From contig JAMOUT010000057.1 of assembly GCA_027061995.1 (NCBI GenBank), positions 82,298 through 146,297 of the forward strand: a stretch of 64,000 nt of DNA, written 5' to 3'. Numbering within the stretch: position 1 is the first letter of the stretch; every line of letters begins with the position of its first letter. The translations under genes were made by a program, and so were the position numbers. Below the pieces are notes generated by a model. The model had not been told where the DNA came from, did not search any database, and saw nothing but the letters and a program-made list of their open reading frames with translations. Of the stretch, positions 1 through 9,047 are shown in pieces. Source of the stretch: Candidatus Aminicenantota bacterium (GTDB taxonomy: Bacteria; Acidobacteriota; Aminicenantia; JAMOAD01).

Positions 1-699
1 CATATAATATATTCCATTTTACTTTTTCTGTTTGCCGCAGCATCTTATATCCTTAAATTTCTTAATCTTTCGGGGAGCATATCAGCTTTTGTCATAGGAT
101 TTTCCATTTTATGCTTATCGGGAATTTATTCCCTCGGACTTTTAATAATATTTTTTATTTTATCGATTGCCGCCACAAAATTCAGGGACGATTATAAAAG
201 AATCATGGAGATTTCGGAAGAAAACAATGGAATCAGAGGGTTGACAAGTGTTTTACCTAAGGGGATTGTTCCCCTTTATGTCTCTCTTCTTATCGCTTTT
301 CATCCGAGTATGATTTATTTTAAGATTATATACCTTGTTGTGATAGGAACAGCTCTTTTTGATACTGTCAGTAGTGAGATAGGGAAAGGGTATGCGGGGC
401 AAACATTCTCACTGTTAAAACTCAGAAGGGTTTATCCGGGAGAAAGAGGGGGAATATCCGTCGAAGGAACTGTTGCTGGTTTTATCTCTCTGTTTATCCT
501 TTATTATATAGGGTATTATTTTAATATGTTGAGAGTTGAATATTTGGGGATAATGATATTGGCCCCTCTTATCTCAAATATTTTGGAGCCTTATTTTTAT
601 TTTATTGTAAAAGGGGAAGAGAGGATAAAAAAAGCGATTGTAAATTCACTTAATTTATTATCAGCTGTTTTTATAATGATTATTTTTATTTATCTGTAA
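1..699 (+). CDS. DUF92 family integral membrane protein (5' truncated)
   Basis: The reading frame is open from the first base of the window, so the true start lies upstream; 232 residues are visible. They are strongly hydrophobic, with five or more predicted membrane segments. The conserved DUF92 core is visible: GLTSVLPKGIVP, then a segment with ALFDTVSSEIGK, then RVYPGERGGISVEGT and a final hydrophobic hairpin. DUF92 proteins resemble the plant phytyl-phosphate kinase VTE6; the bacterial role is not established. The stop overlaps the 3' end of the convergent ruvC by 14 nt. Family assignment is firm; the substrate is unknown. Confidence 0.85.
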   Translation, partial: HIIYSILLFLFAAASYILKFLNLSGSISAFVIGFSILCLSGIYSLGLLIIFFILSIAATKFRDDYKRIMEISEENNGIRGLTSVLPKGIVPLYVSLLIAFHPSMIYFKIIYLVVIGTALFDTVSSEIGKGYAGQTFSLLKLRRVYPGERGGISVEGTVAGFISLFILYYIGYYFNMLRVEYLGIMILAPLISNILEPYFYFIVKGEERIKKAIVNSLNLLSAVFIMIIFIYL

Positions 700-1162
700 A
701 AAAAGAGGCTACCCCTATTGAGATAGCATCGGATTCATCCTCTTTCATCTTGTTTGTATCAACCTTGATAAAATATTTAAGAGCCTCTTTTACTTGGGAT
801 TTTTGTGCTCTTCCGTATCCTGTGATTATATTTTTTACATCGGTAGGGGATATTGAAATTGTTTTAAGATTATTTTCAAAACCAAGATATATCAAAGCGC
901 CCCTGAGATGAGCAAGGAGAAAAGAGCTTCTGACATTTATTCCCGTGAAAATATCCTCTATGATTATTTTATCAACTTGATATTGTTTTAAGATTTGTTT
1001 TATCTCTGTTGTTATTATGAAAATTCTTTCTTCAAAAGAAAGTGTTTTATCGGTTGATATTATTCCGCTTTTTATAAGGGTTAATTCATCGCCGTTTTTT
1101 TCTATGACGGCAAAACCGGTTCTATTTAATCCCGGGTCAATACCTATTACCCGTTTGCAAAT
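686..1162 (-). CDS. ruvC: Holliday junction resolvase RuvC, probable ATT start
   Basis: RuvC is the dimeric endonuclease that cuts Holliday junctions with RuvAB. The frame encodes [17 protein letters not shown] (first catalytic Asp), then [11 protein letters not shown] (catalytic Glu), [11 protein letters not shown] and the C-terminal DESDAISIG acidic pair, about 158 residues, normal for the family. There is no ATG, GTG or TTG between the in-frame upstream stop and IGIDPG; the only ATG in the frame (895) would discard half the catalytic core. An ATT at 1162-1160 lies 8 nt after GGAG and would give [11 protein letters not shown], the expected N-terminal length. It overlaps the 3' end of yebC by 16 nt, so translation is probably coupled. 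Confidence 0.85.
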   Translation of the reverse strand: MCKRVIGIDPGLNRTGFAVIEKNGDELTLIKSGIISTDKTLSFEERIFIITTEIKQILKQYQVDKIIIEDIFTGINVRSSFLLAHLRGALIYLGFENNLKTISISPTDVKNIITGYGRAQKSQVKEALKYFIKVDTNKMKEDESDAISIGVASFFTDK

Positions 1163-1899
1163 TTGTCTATCTCCTCATCGCTAATATCAAAATTAGCCCA
1201 AACATTCTGAATATCATCATGATCTTCAAGAACTTCCATAAGTTTTAACATCTGATTCGCTTGTTTACCTTCGAGTTTAACAAATGTTTGGGGGATTAGT
1301 CCCACTTTCGCATCATCATATTCAACGCCATTTTCTTTAAAAGCATTGACAACGGTATCAAAATCTTCGGGTGTCGTATAAACAACGAAATTGGATTCCT
1401 CCTCCTGCATATCCTCTGCGCCCGAATTTATAACGAGCTCCATAAGTTTTTCCTCATCTATTTTATCTTTAGGAACTATTATGAAACCTTTCCTGTGAAA
1501 CATCCATGCGACACAGCCTGATTCTCCCAAATTCCCGCCGTGTTTTGAAAAAATATGTCTTAATTCGGCAACCGTTCTGTTTTTGTTGTCGGTTACTGTT
1601 TCAAGATAAACTGCAACCCCTCCCGGTCCGTATCCTTCATATTTTATCTCTTCATAATTTACCCCTTCTATTTCACCGGTTCCCCTTTTAATAGCTTTTT
1701 CTATATTATCTTTGGGCATGTTTGCTTGCTTTGCGTCTGCTATTGCTTTTCTTAATCTTGAATTTTTCTCGGGATCTCCCCCTCCCTCTCTTGCTGCAAT
1801 TTGAAGTTCCCTGATAAGCCTTGTGAATATTTTACCCCTTTTTGCATCAACCGCAGCTTTTTTATGTTTTATCGAATGCCATTTGGAATGTCCTGACAT
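1147..1899 (-). CDS. yebC: YebC/PmpR family protein
   Basis: Full-length 250-residue member of the YebC family, beginning with the signature [16 protein letters not shown] and followed by [12 protein letters not shown] and [15 protein letters not shown]. Family members were first described as DNA-binding regulators (PmpR), and more recently as ribosome-associated factors that help at difficult sequences such as polyproline. A good Shine-Dalgarno (TAAGGAGG on the minus strand, 1905-1912) precedes the ATG. It is directly upstream of ruvC, the yebC-ruvC order common in bacteria. Confidence 0.95.
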   Translation of the reverse strand: MSGHSKWHSIKHKKAAVDAKRGKIFTRLIRELQIAAREGGGDPEKNSRLRKAIADAKQANMPKDNIEKAIKRGTGEIEGVNYEEIKYEGYGPGGVAVYLETVTDNKNRTVAELRHIFSKHGGNLGESGCVAWMFHRKGFIIVPKDKIDEEKLMELVINSGAEDMQEEESNFVVYTTPEDFDTVVNAFKENGVEYDDAKVGLIPQTFVKLEGKQANQMLKLMEVLEDHDDIQNVWANFDISDEEIDKFANG

Positions 1900-1958
1900 A
1901 TCAACCTCCTTAGTATTGAATATTGAATTTTATCACATAGAATTTATTCTTTCAAATA

Positions 1959-3101
1959 TTATTTTTTTCCGATAAAAACAGAGATTGATTGTTTTACTTT
2001 TGAAAGATATTTTTCATAACTGAAGTTTTCTTCAGCGAATTTTTTCCCTTTTTCCCCCGCTTTTATCCCCTCTTGGGATAATCCTCTGTTTATCCCTTCC
2101 GCTATCCCTTCCGGGGTAGGGGGGATTAGAACAGAGATTTCATCCGTTAAAATCTGAGTATGGCTCAGTATATTTGTTGCAACTATCGGTTTTCCCGATT
2201 TTAGATAACTGTATATTTTAAGCGGGGTATTTGTTCCCTCTTTTCGCGGAGACAAAAGTAAATCGGCTGCTTTAATATAATTTATTATCTCTTTCTTAGG
2301 AACCTGTTTTATAAATTTTATTTTACTGTCATCGGGTTTATAATTATTTTTGATTTTTGCTATCTGCTCCTCATCTCCGCCGACAACCAAAATTTTAACA
2401 TCATCTTTTAAAAGTTCGGATGCTTTTACAAGAAGATCTATCCCTTGGTAGTGTTCAAGAGTTCCCGCATAAAGAGCTATTTTTTTATCGGGAAACATAT
2501 TTTTAATCTCTTTTATCTTTGTTTTATCGGGCTCATACTCTTCATCCAAAAAATTTTCAATTAATATAATGGTTGAGTTTTCGAATTTCGATTTCACATG
2601 GTTAAAGAGTTCGGGGCAAATCGTTATTATTGAATCCGAGTTTTTAAGGACAAAGTTTTCAAGAATGGTGAGAGTTTTGATAATTGTTTTTGATTTTGTG
2701 AAATTGAAATTTGTCATTTGTTGAGGGAGTGAAGAATGCATATCATAAAGATGGGGTTTTTTAAAAAATTTATTCAAAAAAGCACCGAGATATCCCCCCT
2801 CCTCATGAGTATGAATGATGTCATATCTTTTAAAAACAGCATAATAGAATGCTTTGGGAAACAAAAACATATCAAGTATGATTTTTTTTAAAGAGGGACC
2901 TATCTTCACTTTTTTAATAAAGGGAACTTTGAAACTTCTTATGATTCTCAGGTTTTTGATTTCAACATCCTCCCCTATCGGGTATGTGATAATATCGATT
3001 TTATGTCCTAATTCGGATAATGCTTTTATTCGATAAAATTCACTGAAAGGGGTTCCTCTCGGTTCAAAAAAAGGCTCGGGGGCTATCATTAATATTTTCA
3101 T
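1959..3101 (-). CDS. Glycosyltransferase family 4 protein
   Basis: 380-residue GT-B fold glycosyltransferase. The N-terminal domain opens with MKILMIAPEPFFEPRGTPFS and carries HTHEEGGYLGAFL. The C-terminal domain has the usual GT4 features: LYAGTLEHYQGIDLLV, then SPRKEGTNTPLKIYSYLKSG, where the Glu binds the donor nucleotide-sugar, then GKPIVATN. It probably builds a surface glycan or glycolipid in the cytoplasm from a sugar nucleotide. The epimerase at 3605 and the UDP-galactopyranose mutase at 49541 fit surface glycan work, but no polymerase or flippase lies nearby. The exact donor and acceptor cannot be read. An AAGGA site precedes the ATG. Confidence 0.85.
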   Translation of the reverse strand: MKILMIAPEPFFEPRGTPFSEFYRIKALSELGHKIDIITYPIGEDVEIKNLRIIRSFKVPFIKKVKIGPSLKKIILDMFLFPKAFYYAVFKRYDIIHTHEEGGYLGAFLNKFFKKPHLYDMHSSLPQQMTNFNFTKSKTIIKTLTILENFVLKNSDSIITICPELFNHVKSKFENSTIILIENFLDEEYEPDKTKIKEIKNMFPDKKIALYAGTLEHYQGIDLLVKASELLKDDVKILVVGGDEEQIAKIKNNYKPDDSKIKFIKQVPKKEIINYIKAADLLLSPRKEGTNTPLKIYSYLKSGKPIVATNILSHTQILTDEISVLIPPTPEGIAEGINRGLSQEGIKAGEKGKKFAEENFSYEKYLSKVKQSISVFIGKK

Positions 3102-3250
3102 TTTATTTCCTTAATAAATATTTAAGATTGAGATTTTAACATTTATAACCTTATTATTCAACCTTATCCTCTTAAACATGTTGAATAGAGTTGATTTTAT
3201 CTGTTAAAAAATGATATTCTACCCTTTAATAAATTGAAACGGAGAAAAAA

Positions 3251-3583
3251 ATGGAGATAATAATAAAATCAAAAGATGAGTTAAAAGAAAGATTGGAAAA
3301 GGATACGGCTCAGCTTTTATATTTTTCCACCCCTACTTGTAATGTTTGTAAAATATTAAAACCTAAAATTATTAAAATGCTTGAAGAAAAATATCCTGAG
3401 ATGGGATTTTATTATATAGATGTTGAGGAACATAAAGAAATAGCCGCGGAAAATTCGGTTTTTACAATACCTACAATTCTTGTATTTTTCGATAATAAAG
3501 AGACAATAAGAAAGAGCAGATATGTCGGGGTAAAAGAGTTAGAAGAGCTTATTCGTCGCCCTTATTCAATGTTTTTTGAATAG
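3251..3583 (+). CDS. Thioredoxin-fold protein, CNVC active site
   Basis: 110 residues, one thioredoxin-fold domain without signal peptide. The redox motif is C30-N-V-C33 within STPTCNVCK, followed by the cis-proline region FTIPTILVFFDN. It departs from the classical WCGPC, so it is better called thioredoxin-like than trxA. An ATG with GGAG upstream starts a single-gene unit that converges with the epimerase gene; an AT-only 9-bp inverted repeat (3588-3608) sits between the two stops. It is a possible substrate of the thioredoxin reductase at 30215, although that enzyme has its own neighbouring partner. Confidence 0.8.
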   Translation: MEIIIKSKDELKERLEKDTAQLLYFSTPTCNVCKILKPKIIKMLEEKYPEMGFYYIDVEEHKEIAAENSVFTIPTILVFFDNKETIRKSRYVGVKELEELIRRPYSMFFE

Positions 3584-3604
3584 TATAATAAATAAATCTT
3601 TTAT

Positions 3605-4570
3605 TTATAATAATCCCTGTTTTTTATACCAAGCTATTGTTATTTTCATCCCCTCTTTGAATTTTATTTTAGGGGAATAATTAAAGAGCTTTTTGGCTTT
3701 TTCTATTGAAAGAGGTTTGCTTCTCTCAAAAAAAGCAAGACTTGATGATGTTAACGGGAGAGTTATTCCGAGAGGTTTGGAGATTGCATCAAGAGATTTT
3801 GCCAGAAGTTTGAGTGGAAGAAGCGGGATTTTAAAAGGGAGAATCTTTTTATTAAGAGTTTTGGCAATGGTTTTTACCATCTCTTCTATTGTTAAAATTT
3901 CATCCGAGCTCATATTAAATATCTCTCCCGAAGGGATGTTTTTTGATTTCATTAAGAGGATTATTCCTTCTGCAATATCTTCAACGAAAACAGGGGTTTG
4001 TTTACCATCCCCTTTCCCGGCTATAAAAAAATATCCTTTATTTATTGTTCTGAAAAGTTTAAGTGTTCTTTTATCCTCGGGACCATATATCCAACCCGGC
4101 CGGATAATCTTTATGTTTATTTTATCTTTGAATTTTAATACAGCTTTTTCCCCTTCATATTTTGTTTTTTCATAATTATCTTCAGGGGTGGGAGGAAAGT
4201 TTTCATCAATAACCCCTTGTTTTGTCCCTTTCCCGTAAACTCCAGCGGAGCTTATGTATATGAAATTTTTTATTCCGGAAGAAATTGCCGCTTTAACCAT
4301 ATTTTCGGGAAAAAGAGTGTTTATTTTATAATAATAATCATAATCAGCTTTTGTCCATCCGAGAGCAGCAGCCATATGAATGATTGTATCAGCTCCGGCT
4401 ATAATTTGTTTTAGAAAATCAAAGGATATATTATCTGTTTTTATCTCTTTTACCCCTTTGATTTTTGAACTTGTTTTATTGATAAGATTTACAGTTTCAT
4501 ACCCTTCATCAACAAGTTTTCGTAAAACGAATTTTCCCAAAAAACCGGAACCACCTGTAACAATTATCAT
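3605..4570 (-). CDS. NAD-dependent epimerase/dehydratase (extended SDR)
   Basis: 321-residue extended short-chain dehydrogenase. The nucleotide-binding motif is GGSGFLGKFV at the N-terminus. The catalytic YxxxK is YEKTK in NYEKTKYEGEKAV, preceded by the Ser-bearing YISSAGVYGKG strand, with RPGWIYGP after it. These enzymes act on nucleotide-sugars or related NAD-linked substrates; this member's substrate is not evident. No Shine-Dalgarno precedes the ATG; instead a promoter sits so close that the transcript would be leaderless (see 4576-4604). It may serve the same glycan as the GT4 gene. Confidence 0.8.
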   Translation of the reverse strand: MIIVTGGSGFLGKFVLRKLVDEGYETVNLINKTSSKIKGVKEIKTDNISFDFLKQIIAGADTIIHMAAALGWTKADYDYYYKINTLFPENMVKAAISSGIKNFIYISSAGVYGKGTKQGVIDENFPPTPEDNYEKTKYEGEKAVLKFKDKINIKIIRPGWIYGPEDKRTLKLFRTINKGYFFIAGKGDGKQTPVFVEDIAEGIILLMKSKNIPSGEIFNMSSDEILTIEEMVKTIAKTLNKKILPFKIPLLPLKLLAKSLDAISKPLGITLPLTSSSLAFFERSKPLSIEKAKKLFNYSPKIKFKEGMKITIAWYKKQGLL

Positions 4571-4575
4571 TTGAG

Positions 4576-4604
4576 ATGATATAATAATTATAAAAACCGG
4601 TCAA
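4576..4604 (-). promoter_or_regulatory. Promoter for epimerase gene, predicted leaderless
   Basis: On the minus strand TTGACC, a 17-nt spacer and TATCAT. The -10 ends 5 nt before the ATG, so a start 7 nt downstream falls at about 4569, within the start codon. No Shine-Dalgarno is present. Confidence 0.6.
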
Positions 4605-4697
4605 TTATTTTTTTTCCATAAAATACGAATAAGAAGGAAAAACGAATTATAAAAGAGGATTAAAATATATGTTAGGAAGCCATGTAATTGCTTGGTT

Positions 4698-6128
4698 TTA
4701 TAATTGGGTTTTAAAAACAAAAATATGTTTTATTAGATTTCGAGGAATGATTACTATTGTTTCTCCATTTTCTATGGTTGATTTAAGCTTTTCACCCGAT
4801 AGTGTTCTGAATATCGAGTTTGCGGGAAATATTTTTTTAAGAGAGATTCTTTTTGTATTATTATTATCGGGAAAATGAAATATATGGACAGTATCAGCTT
4901 TTTTATTGAATCTTATATTCCCGAAACCATATATTTTAAAAGTTGTTGTTCCATAAATAGCTTCTCCGTTAATTTTAAGCCATTCACCAATCTCCTTCAG
5001 TATTTTGTAAGCTTCGGGATCCCAATCACCTTCGGGTGAGGGAGCGATATTTAAAAGGAGATTTCCCCCTTTTGATACTATATCAATAAGCATTCGGATA
5101 ATTTGCTCTGATGATTTATATATCGGTTTTTTAACAAAAGACCAACTTTGAGACATAGGAATACAGGATTCCCAAGGGTAGGGAATAATATTCTCGGGGA
5201 CAGTATTTTCTGGAGTCAGATAATTTTGATTCTTCCCTTCGACAGATCTGTCAACAACTATCATATCTGGCTGTTTTTCTCTGATTCTATCAACTAATTC
5301 ATCCATCTTTATATCTTGTGATACTATTCTGTGCTTAATAAAGCCTGTTTTTGATTCTTTGGCTTTTTCTTTATAAAAGTTTTCAATATCCTGTTTTGAA
5401 CTCTTTGCAACCCAGCCACCGTCAAGCCATATAATATCAATCTTTCCGTAATTACTCACAAGCTCCATAATCTGATTATGGGTAAATCTGACAAATTTAT
5501 TCCAAAGCGACGGATAAGTAGCGGGATCATAATTCACATTCCTATCGAACGGTGGGAAAGAGGGGTTCCAATAGTATTCTGAGTGCCAATCGGGTTTTGA
5601 AAAATAAGCACCCACCCAAAGCCCCTTCTTCCTGAAACTATTAAAAATCTCTTTTGTTATATCGGCTCTTTTATTTTTACCGAAGGGGCAATCTTTAGCC
5701 GTTATCTTATAATCAGTGTATTTTGTATCAAACATGCAAAATCCGTCATGGTGTTTTGTGGTAAAGATAAGGTATTTCATGCCCGCCTGTTTCGCAGCTT
5801 TTGCCCATTTGTCGGGATTAAATTTCACAGGATTAAAACTGTTTTTAAGAGATTCATACTCCTTTTTGTATTTGAAATAGTTTTCGGGATTTTTGCCGGT
5901 TGTTCTTTTACACCATTCATAATCTTCGGGAACAAGGGACCAAGATTCCACTATTCCCCACTGACTGTATATGCCCCAGTGCATCAAAAGACCGAATTTC
6001 AGATTTTGCCATTTTTTGATTTTTTCTCTTACGAGAGGGTTTGAATCTGTGATATATCTATATTGTTTTGCATAAGATACGATTAAAACAGATAAAAAAA
6101 TAAGGATGATGAAATATTTTTTTTTCAT
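4698..6128 (-). CDS. Secreted alpha-L-fucosidase, GH29
   Basis: 476 residues with an N-terminal signal peptide (MKKKYFIILIFLSVLIVSYA), so it acts outside the cytoplasm, releasing alpha-L-fucose from glycans. GH29 hallmarks include WQNLKFGLLMHWGIYS, TTKHHDGFCMFDTKY and the nucleophile Asp (about residue 236) in IIWLDGGW; a GGNLLLNIAPSPEGDW motif follows. The acid/base residue is poorly conserved in the family and I do not assign it. The length suits a catalytic domain plus a short C-terminal beta domain. It is transcribed alone, with a strong promoter abutting its start codon and no Shine-Dalgarno. Confidence 0.9.
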   Translation of the reverse strand: MKKKYFIILIFLSVLIVSYAKQYRYITDSNPLVREKIKKWQNLKFGLLMHWGIYSQWGIVESWSLVPEDYEWCKRTTGKNPENYFKYKKEYESLKNSFNPVKFNPDKWAKAAKQAGMKYLIFTTKHHDGFCMFDTKYTDYKITAKDCPFGKNKRADITKEIFNSFRKKGLWVGAYFSKPDWHSEYYWNPSFPPFDRNVNYDPATYPSLWNKFVRFTHNQIMELVSNYGKIDIIWLDGGWVAKSSKQDIENFYKEKAKESKTGFIKHRIVSQDIKMDELVDRIREKQPDMIVVDRSVEGKNQNYLTPENTVPENIIPYPWESCIPMSQSWSFVKKPIYKSSEQIIRMLIDIVSKGGNLLLNIAPSPEGDWDPEAYKILKEIGEWLKINGEAIYGTTTFKIYGFGNIRFNKKADTVHIFHFPDNNNTKRISLKKIFPANSIFRTLSGEKLKSTIENGETIVIIPRNLIKHIFVFKTQL

Positions 6129-6134
6129 TAAATG

Positions 6135-6163
6135 ATAATAGCCTTGAAACCTTGTTTTGTCAA
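6135..6163 (-). promoter_or_regulatory. Promoter for GH29 gene, predicted leaderless
   Basis: Minus strand TTGACA, 17-nt spacer, TATTAT, then six bases and the ATG. The predicted +1 (6128) is the A of the start codon. Confidence 0.7.
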
Positions 6164-6510
6164 GGAGTTTACAGATAAAAAAAGCGCTTGCTTGGAATGG
6201 ACGGAAGAGAAAAGGGGGAAAGCAAGGGGTGTTGTATATCTCTTTATAAATTTCTATTGCTGTATATATAGGGAAGTTTATTTTGTGTGAATCTTTTCAT
6301 GTCGTCATCTTGTATTTTATTAATCCTGTTTTTTTTATTATTCGATTTTTATAATAAAAACTCTAAAGTCTCGGCCTGTAAAAATTATAAATTGCAAATG
6401 GATATTATCGGAGCAAAAAATAAGCGGTAAAATCTTCCGATTTTATGCATCTTATGCCGATTTATTGACATATTACTGATAAAAAGTCCCATGAATACTT
6501 AATTATAGAA

Positions 6511-6526
6511 TGGCATAATATTTGAT
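6511..6526 (+). promoter_or_regulatory. Sigma-54-like promoter candidate before flgF
   Basis: TGGCATAATATTTGAT has the -24/-12 spacing of sigma-54 promoters and matches TGGCA, the purine at position 7 and TTG. It deviates at the -12 C (A here). The predicted start, about 6536, would leave a 15-nt leader holding just the AAGGAGG site. Many bacteria place middle flagellar genes under sigma-54, but this match is imperfect. Confidence 0.35.
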
Positions 6527-6551
6527 AATTAATTTTAATAAGGAGGTTTAT

Positions 6552-7304
6552 ATGTGGAATGGATATTATACCGCGGCATCGGGAATGCTTTCAACGATAA
6601 GACAACTTGATATTGTTTCAAATAATCTTGCCAATATATCAACCTCGGCTTATAAAAAGGATAAGATGAGTATTGAAACGATTAAGTTTAAAAACCCTTC
6701 AGCCCAATCCGATAGTTTTGATGAAATCCTGAATAATCAGGCAAGAATAGCCGGAGTATCGATTGATTTTGAGCCCGGTTCCATAAAAACCACGACAAGA
6801 GAGCTTGATATAGCTCTTCTGAATCCCAAAGGTTTTTTTGCAGTTAAAACTGAAAACGGGATAAGATATACGAGAGACGGAGAATTTTATATCAATGATA
6901 AAGGGGTGCTGACAAATAAAAACGGATACATTGTTATGTCAAAATCGGATAAACCGATAAAAATAATCGGAACTAATAATAAAGTTAGTTTTAGTGAAAA
7001 AGGGGATGTTTATATAGGTGAAAATCTTATCTCCACGCTGAAAATCGTTGATTTTAAAAACAGAGTGAATTTGAGAAAAGAGGGTAAATCTTTGTTTGTC
7101 TATAATGGTAAAAAAAATGAGATATTTGAGGTGAAAGATCCTCAAGTGAGAACCGGAGCTCTTGAAAGATCCAATGTATCAATTGCAGATGCAATGGTGG
7201 ATATGATAAAAATAACAAGGATGTATGAATTTCAGCAAAGAGTGATGGACACAATTTTGACTGATATTGCCAAAAAAACAACGGATGAAGTTGGAAAACC
7301 ATAA
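6552..7304 (+). CDS. flgF: Flagellar basal-body rod protein FlgF
   Basis: 250 residues. Starts MWNGYYTAASGM and continues with the SNNLANISTSAYKK motif shared by all rod and hook proteins; ends with the MVDMIKITRMYEFQQ helix. FlgF is a proximal rod component in the periplasm, exported by the flagellar type III system. I take the ATG at 6552, preceded by AAGGAGG, rather than the in-frame ATG at 6522, which has no ribosome site and would add residues before the conserved N-terminus. It is first of a long co-directional flagellar operon and next to flgG, which is what separates flgF from other rod paralogues. Confidence 0.9.
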   Translation: MWNGYYTAASGMLSTIRQLDIVSNNLANISTSAYKKDKMSIETIKFKNPSAQSDSFDEILNNQARIAGVSIDFEPGSIKTTTRELDIALLNPKGFFAVKTENGIRYTRDGEFYINDKGVLTNKNGYIVMSKSDKPIKIIGTNNKVSFSEKGDVYIGENLISTLKIVDFKNRVNLRKEGKSLFVYNGKKNEIFEVKDPQVRTGALERSNVSIADAMVDMIKITRMYEFQQRVMDTILTDIAKKTTDEVGKP

Positions 7305-7319
7305 ATATAGGAGGAAAGA

Positions 7320-8108
7320 ATGTTAAGAAGTTTATTTTCGGCGGCTTCCGGAATGCAAGCACAAGCTTTGAATATTGATGTTATCTCCCATAATCTTGCA
7401 AATGTTAATACTGTTGGTTTTAAAAAATCAAGAACTGAGTTTGAAGATTTATTATATAATACTGTCAGAGAGCCGGGGGCAAAATCAACGATAAACACTG
7501 AGATTCCAACCGGAATTCAGGTTGGTCTCGGTTCGAGAATAATAGGTGTAAACAGAGTTTTTTCCCAAGGGAATTTTAAAAGAACGGGAAATGCTCTTGA
7601 TCTTGTTATAGAGGGGGACGGTTTTTTTCAAGTTACACTCCCCGATGGCTCAATAGCTTATACAAGAAGCGGAAATTTTTCAAAAGATTCGACCGGAAGG
7701 GTTGTTACCCCCGAAGGATATCCTCTTGAACCTCCTTTGAATATACCTGCTGATGCCATAAGTGTTACTATCGGAAATGACGGAACTGTTTCTGTTATAA
7801 GTGCGGGCTCGAATACAGCCACTGAGATAGGAACCATTCAACTTGCAAAATTTATTAATCCGGCGGGTTTAAAAAGCATAGGTAAAAATATGTATACTCA
7901 AACAACATCATCGGGGGATCCTATTTTGGGAACACCCGGACTTGAAGGTTTCGGAACTTTGGCACAAGGCTTTCAGGAACTTTCAAATGTTGATATTGTC
8001 GAAGAGCTTGTTGAGATGATTATAGCTCAAAGAGCTTATGAGACAAATGCAAGATCGATTAGAACGGCGGATGAGATGCTTAACAGAGCGATAAATCTCG
8101 GAAGGTAA
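7320..8108 (+). CDS. flgG: Flagellar distal rod protein FlgG
   Basis: 262 residues, the standard length for FlgG. The N-terminal [11 protein letters not shown] and [17 protein letters not shown], a central domain, and the C-terminal [19 protein letters not shown] and [10 protein letters not shown] are textbook. It forms the distal rod, the drive shaft passing through the P and L rings. It lies 15 nt after flgF with its own AGGAGG site, and immediately before flgA. Confidence 0.95.
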   Translation: MLRSLFSAASGMQAQALNIDVISHNLANVNTVGFKKSRTEFEDLLYNTVREPGAKSTINTEIPTGIQVGLGSRIIGVNRVFSQGNFKRTGNALDLVIEGDGFFQVTLPDGSIAYTRSGNFSKDSTGRVVTPEGYPLEPPLNIPADAISVTIGNDGTVSVISAGSNTATEIGTIQLAKFINPAGLKSIGKNMYTQTTSSGDPILGTPGLEGFGTLAQGFQELSNVDIVEELVEMIIAQRAYETNARSIRTADEMLNRAINLGR

Positions 8109-8111
8109 ATA

Positions 8112-9047
8112 ATGAGATTTAAAACATTGTTTTTTATTTTTATTTTTTTAATCTCCGTGGTTTTACTGAATTCTCGGGTTATGGTTCAACTTCACAGTAA
8201 AGCTGTAATCAAATCCGATATTATATATATGAAAGATATTGCCTCCATTTATTCAAACTACAGTAATCTTAAGGATAAAGTGGAAAAAATAATTATCTCG
8301 AAAGGGAAAAGTATTGATAGTGTTGATAGAAAAACAATTTATATGAAACTTATCAATAACGGGATAAACGGATTTAAAGTTGTTGGTGCAAAACAAGTTG
8401 AAATATTAAAAGGGAAAAAGAGAGTATCTAATTCTTTAATGAAAAAAAAGATAGAAAATTATATAAGATCTCGGTTCGGTTATGCTTCCGATATTAAAAT
8501 AATATATCAGAAAATCCCCGATATAAAACTTCCTTCGGGAGGTAAAATAGTTTTGCAAAGATATGGAAAAGGGTTTTCAAACTCCTATCTTCTGAAAGTG
8601 CTGTTAATTAAAAACGGTAAGATTATAAAACAGGATTTTGCACAAGTATATGTGAAAATTTGGGCGAAAATTCCTGTTGCGACTAAATTTATCCGAAGGG
8701 GGAAGATATTAACGAGTAGTGATTTCAGATGGGAAATCAGGGAGATTAATTATGGAAATTATGATTTTGCTGGAAATTCATCCCAAATAATAGGTAAAAA
8801 AGCTCTTTATTCCATAGGCTCGGGAAATGTTATAAGAAACAAGGTATTAAGTAACAAAATATCTGTAAAAAGAGGTGAAATTATAAGAATAATGGTTAGA
8901 ATGAATGGTATTAGCATATCTACCATAGGAAAAGCTTTAACTTCAGGTATTAAAGGACAGATGATTAAAGTTGTAAATCTGAAATCAAAGAAAAAACTTG
9001 AAGGTAAAGTTATAGGGGAAAATCTTGTGGAGGTATTCGTATTATGA
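8112..9047 (+). CDS. flgA: Flagellar P-ring assembly chaperone FlgA
   Basis: 311 residues, somewhat longer than the usual 220-240 because of an extended N-terminal region. A signal peptide (residues 1-22) directs it to the periplasm. The C-terminal SAF-type domain is visible: VPVATKFIRRGKILTSSDF-like region, then GKKALYSIGSGNVIRNKVL and the final strand GKVIGENLVEVFVL. FlgA binds FlgI subunits and helps them polymerise into the P ring. It sits between flgG and flgH/flgI and overlaps flgH by 4 nt. Sequence similarity is modest; order and the SAF domain carry the call. Confidence 0.8.
   Translation: MRFKTLFFIFIFLISVVLLNSRVMVQLHSKAVIKSDIIYMKDIASIYSNYSNLKDKVEKIIISKGKSIDSVDRKTIYMKLINNGINGFKVVGAKQVEILKGKKRVSNSLMKKKIENYIRSRFGYASDIKIIYQKIPDIKLPSGGKIVLQRYGKGFSNSYLLKVLLIKNGKIIKQDFAQVYVKIWAKIPVATKFIRRGKILTSSDFRWEIREINYGNYDFAGNSSQIIGKKALYSIGSGNVIRNKVLSNKISVKRGEIIRIMVRMNGISISTIGKALTSGIKGQMIKVVNLKSKKKLEGKVIGENLVEVFVL

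Larger units (their letters stand above)
6129..6551. other. Intergenic region before the flagellar operon
   Basis: About 420 bp between divergent units. It holds the GH29 promoter at its left edge and a perfect 7-bp hairpin with a TTCC loop (TAAAATC/GATTTTA, 6428-6445). A TTGACA lies at 6465-6470 without a convincing -10. A sigma-54-like element lies near the right edge (6511-6526). No open frame of note and no riboswitch that I recognise. Confidence 0.5.

Noticed and set aside
3588-3608. Terminator between thioredoxin and epimerase
   Set aside because: The 9-bp repeat is made only of A and T and overlaps the epimerase stop; too weak to call.
3693-4175. 160-aa plus-strand open frame
   Set aside because: Antisense to the epimerase gene, which has clear catalytic motifs; no ribosome site.
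4669-4878. 69-aa plus-strand open frame near the fucosidase 3' end
   Set aside because: Mostly antisense to the GH29 C-terminus, with no ribosome site or family resemblance.
6129-6551. Cyclic-di-GMP riboswitch before the flagellar operon
   Set aside because: The GEMM core motifs are absent and the predicted transcript start leaves almost no leader.
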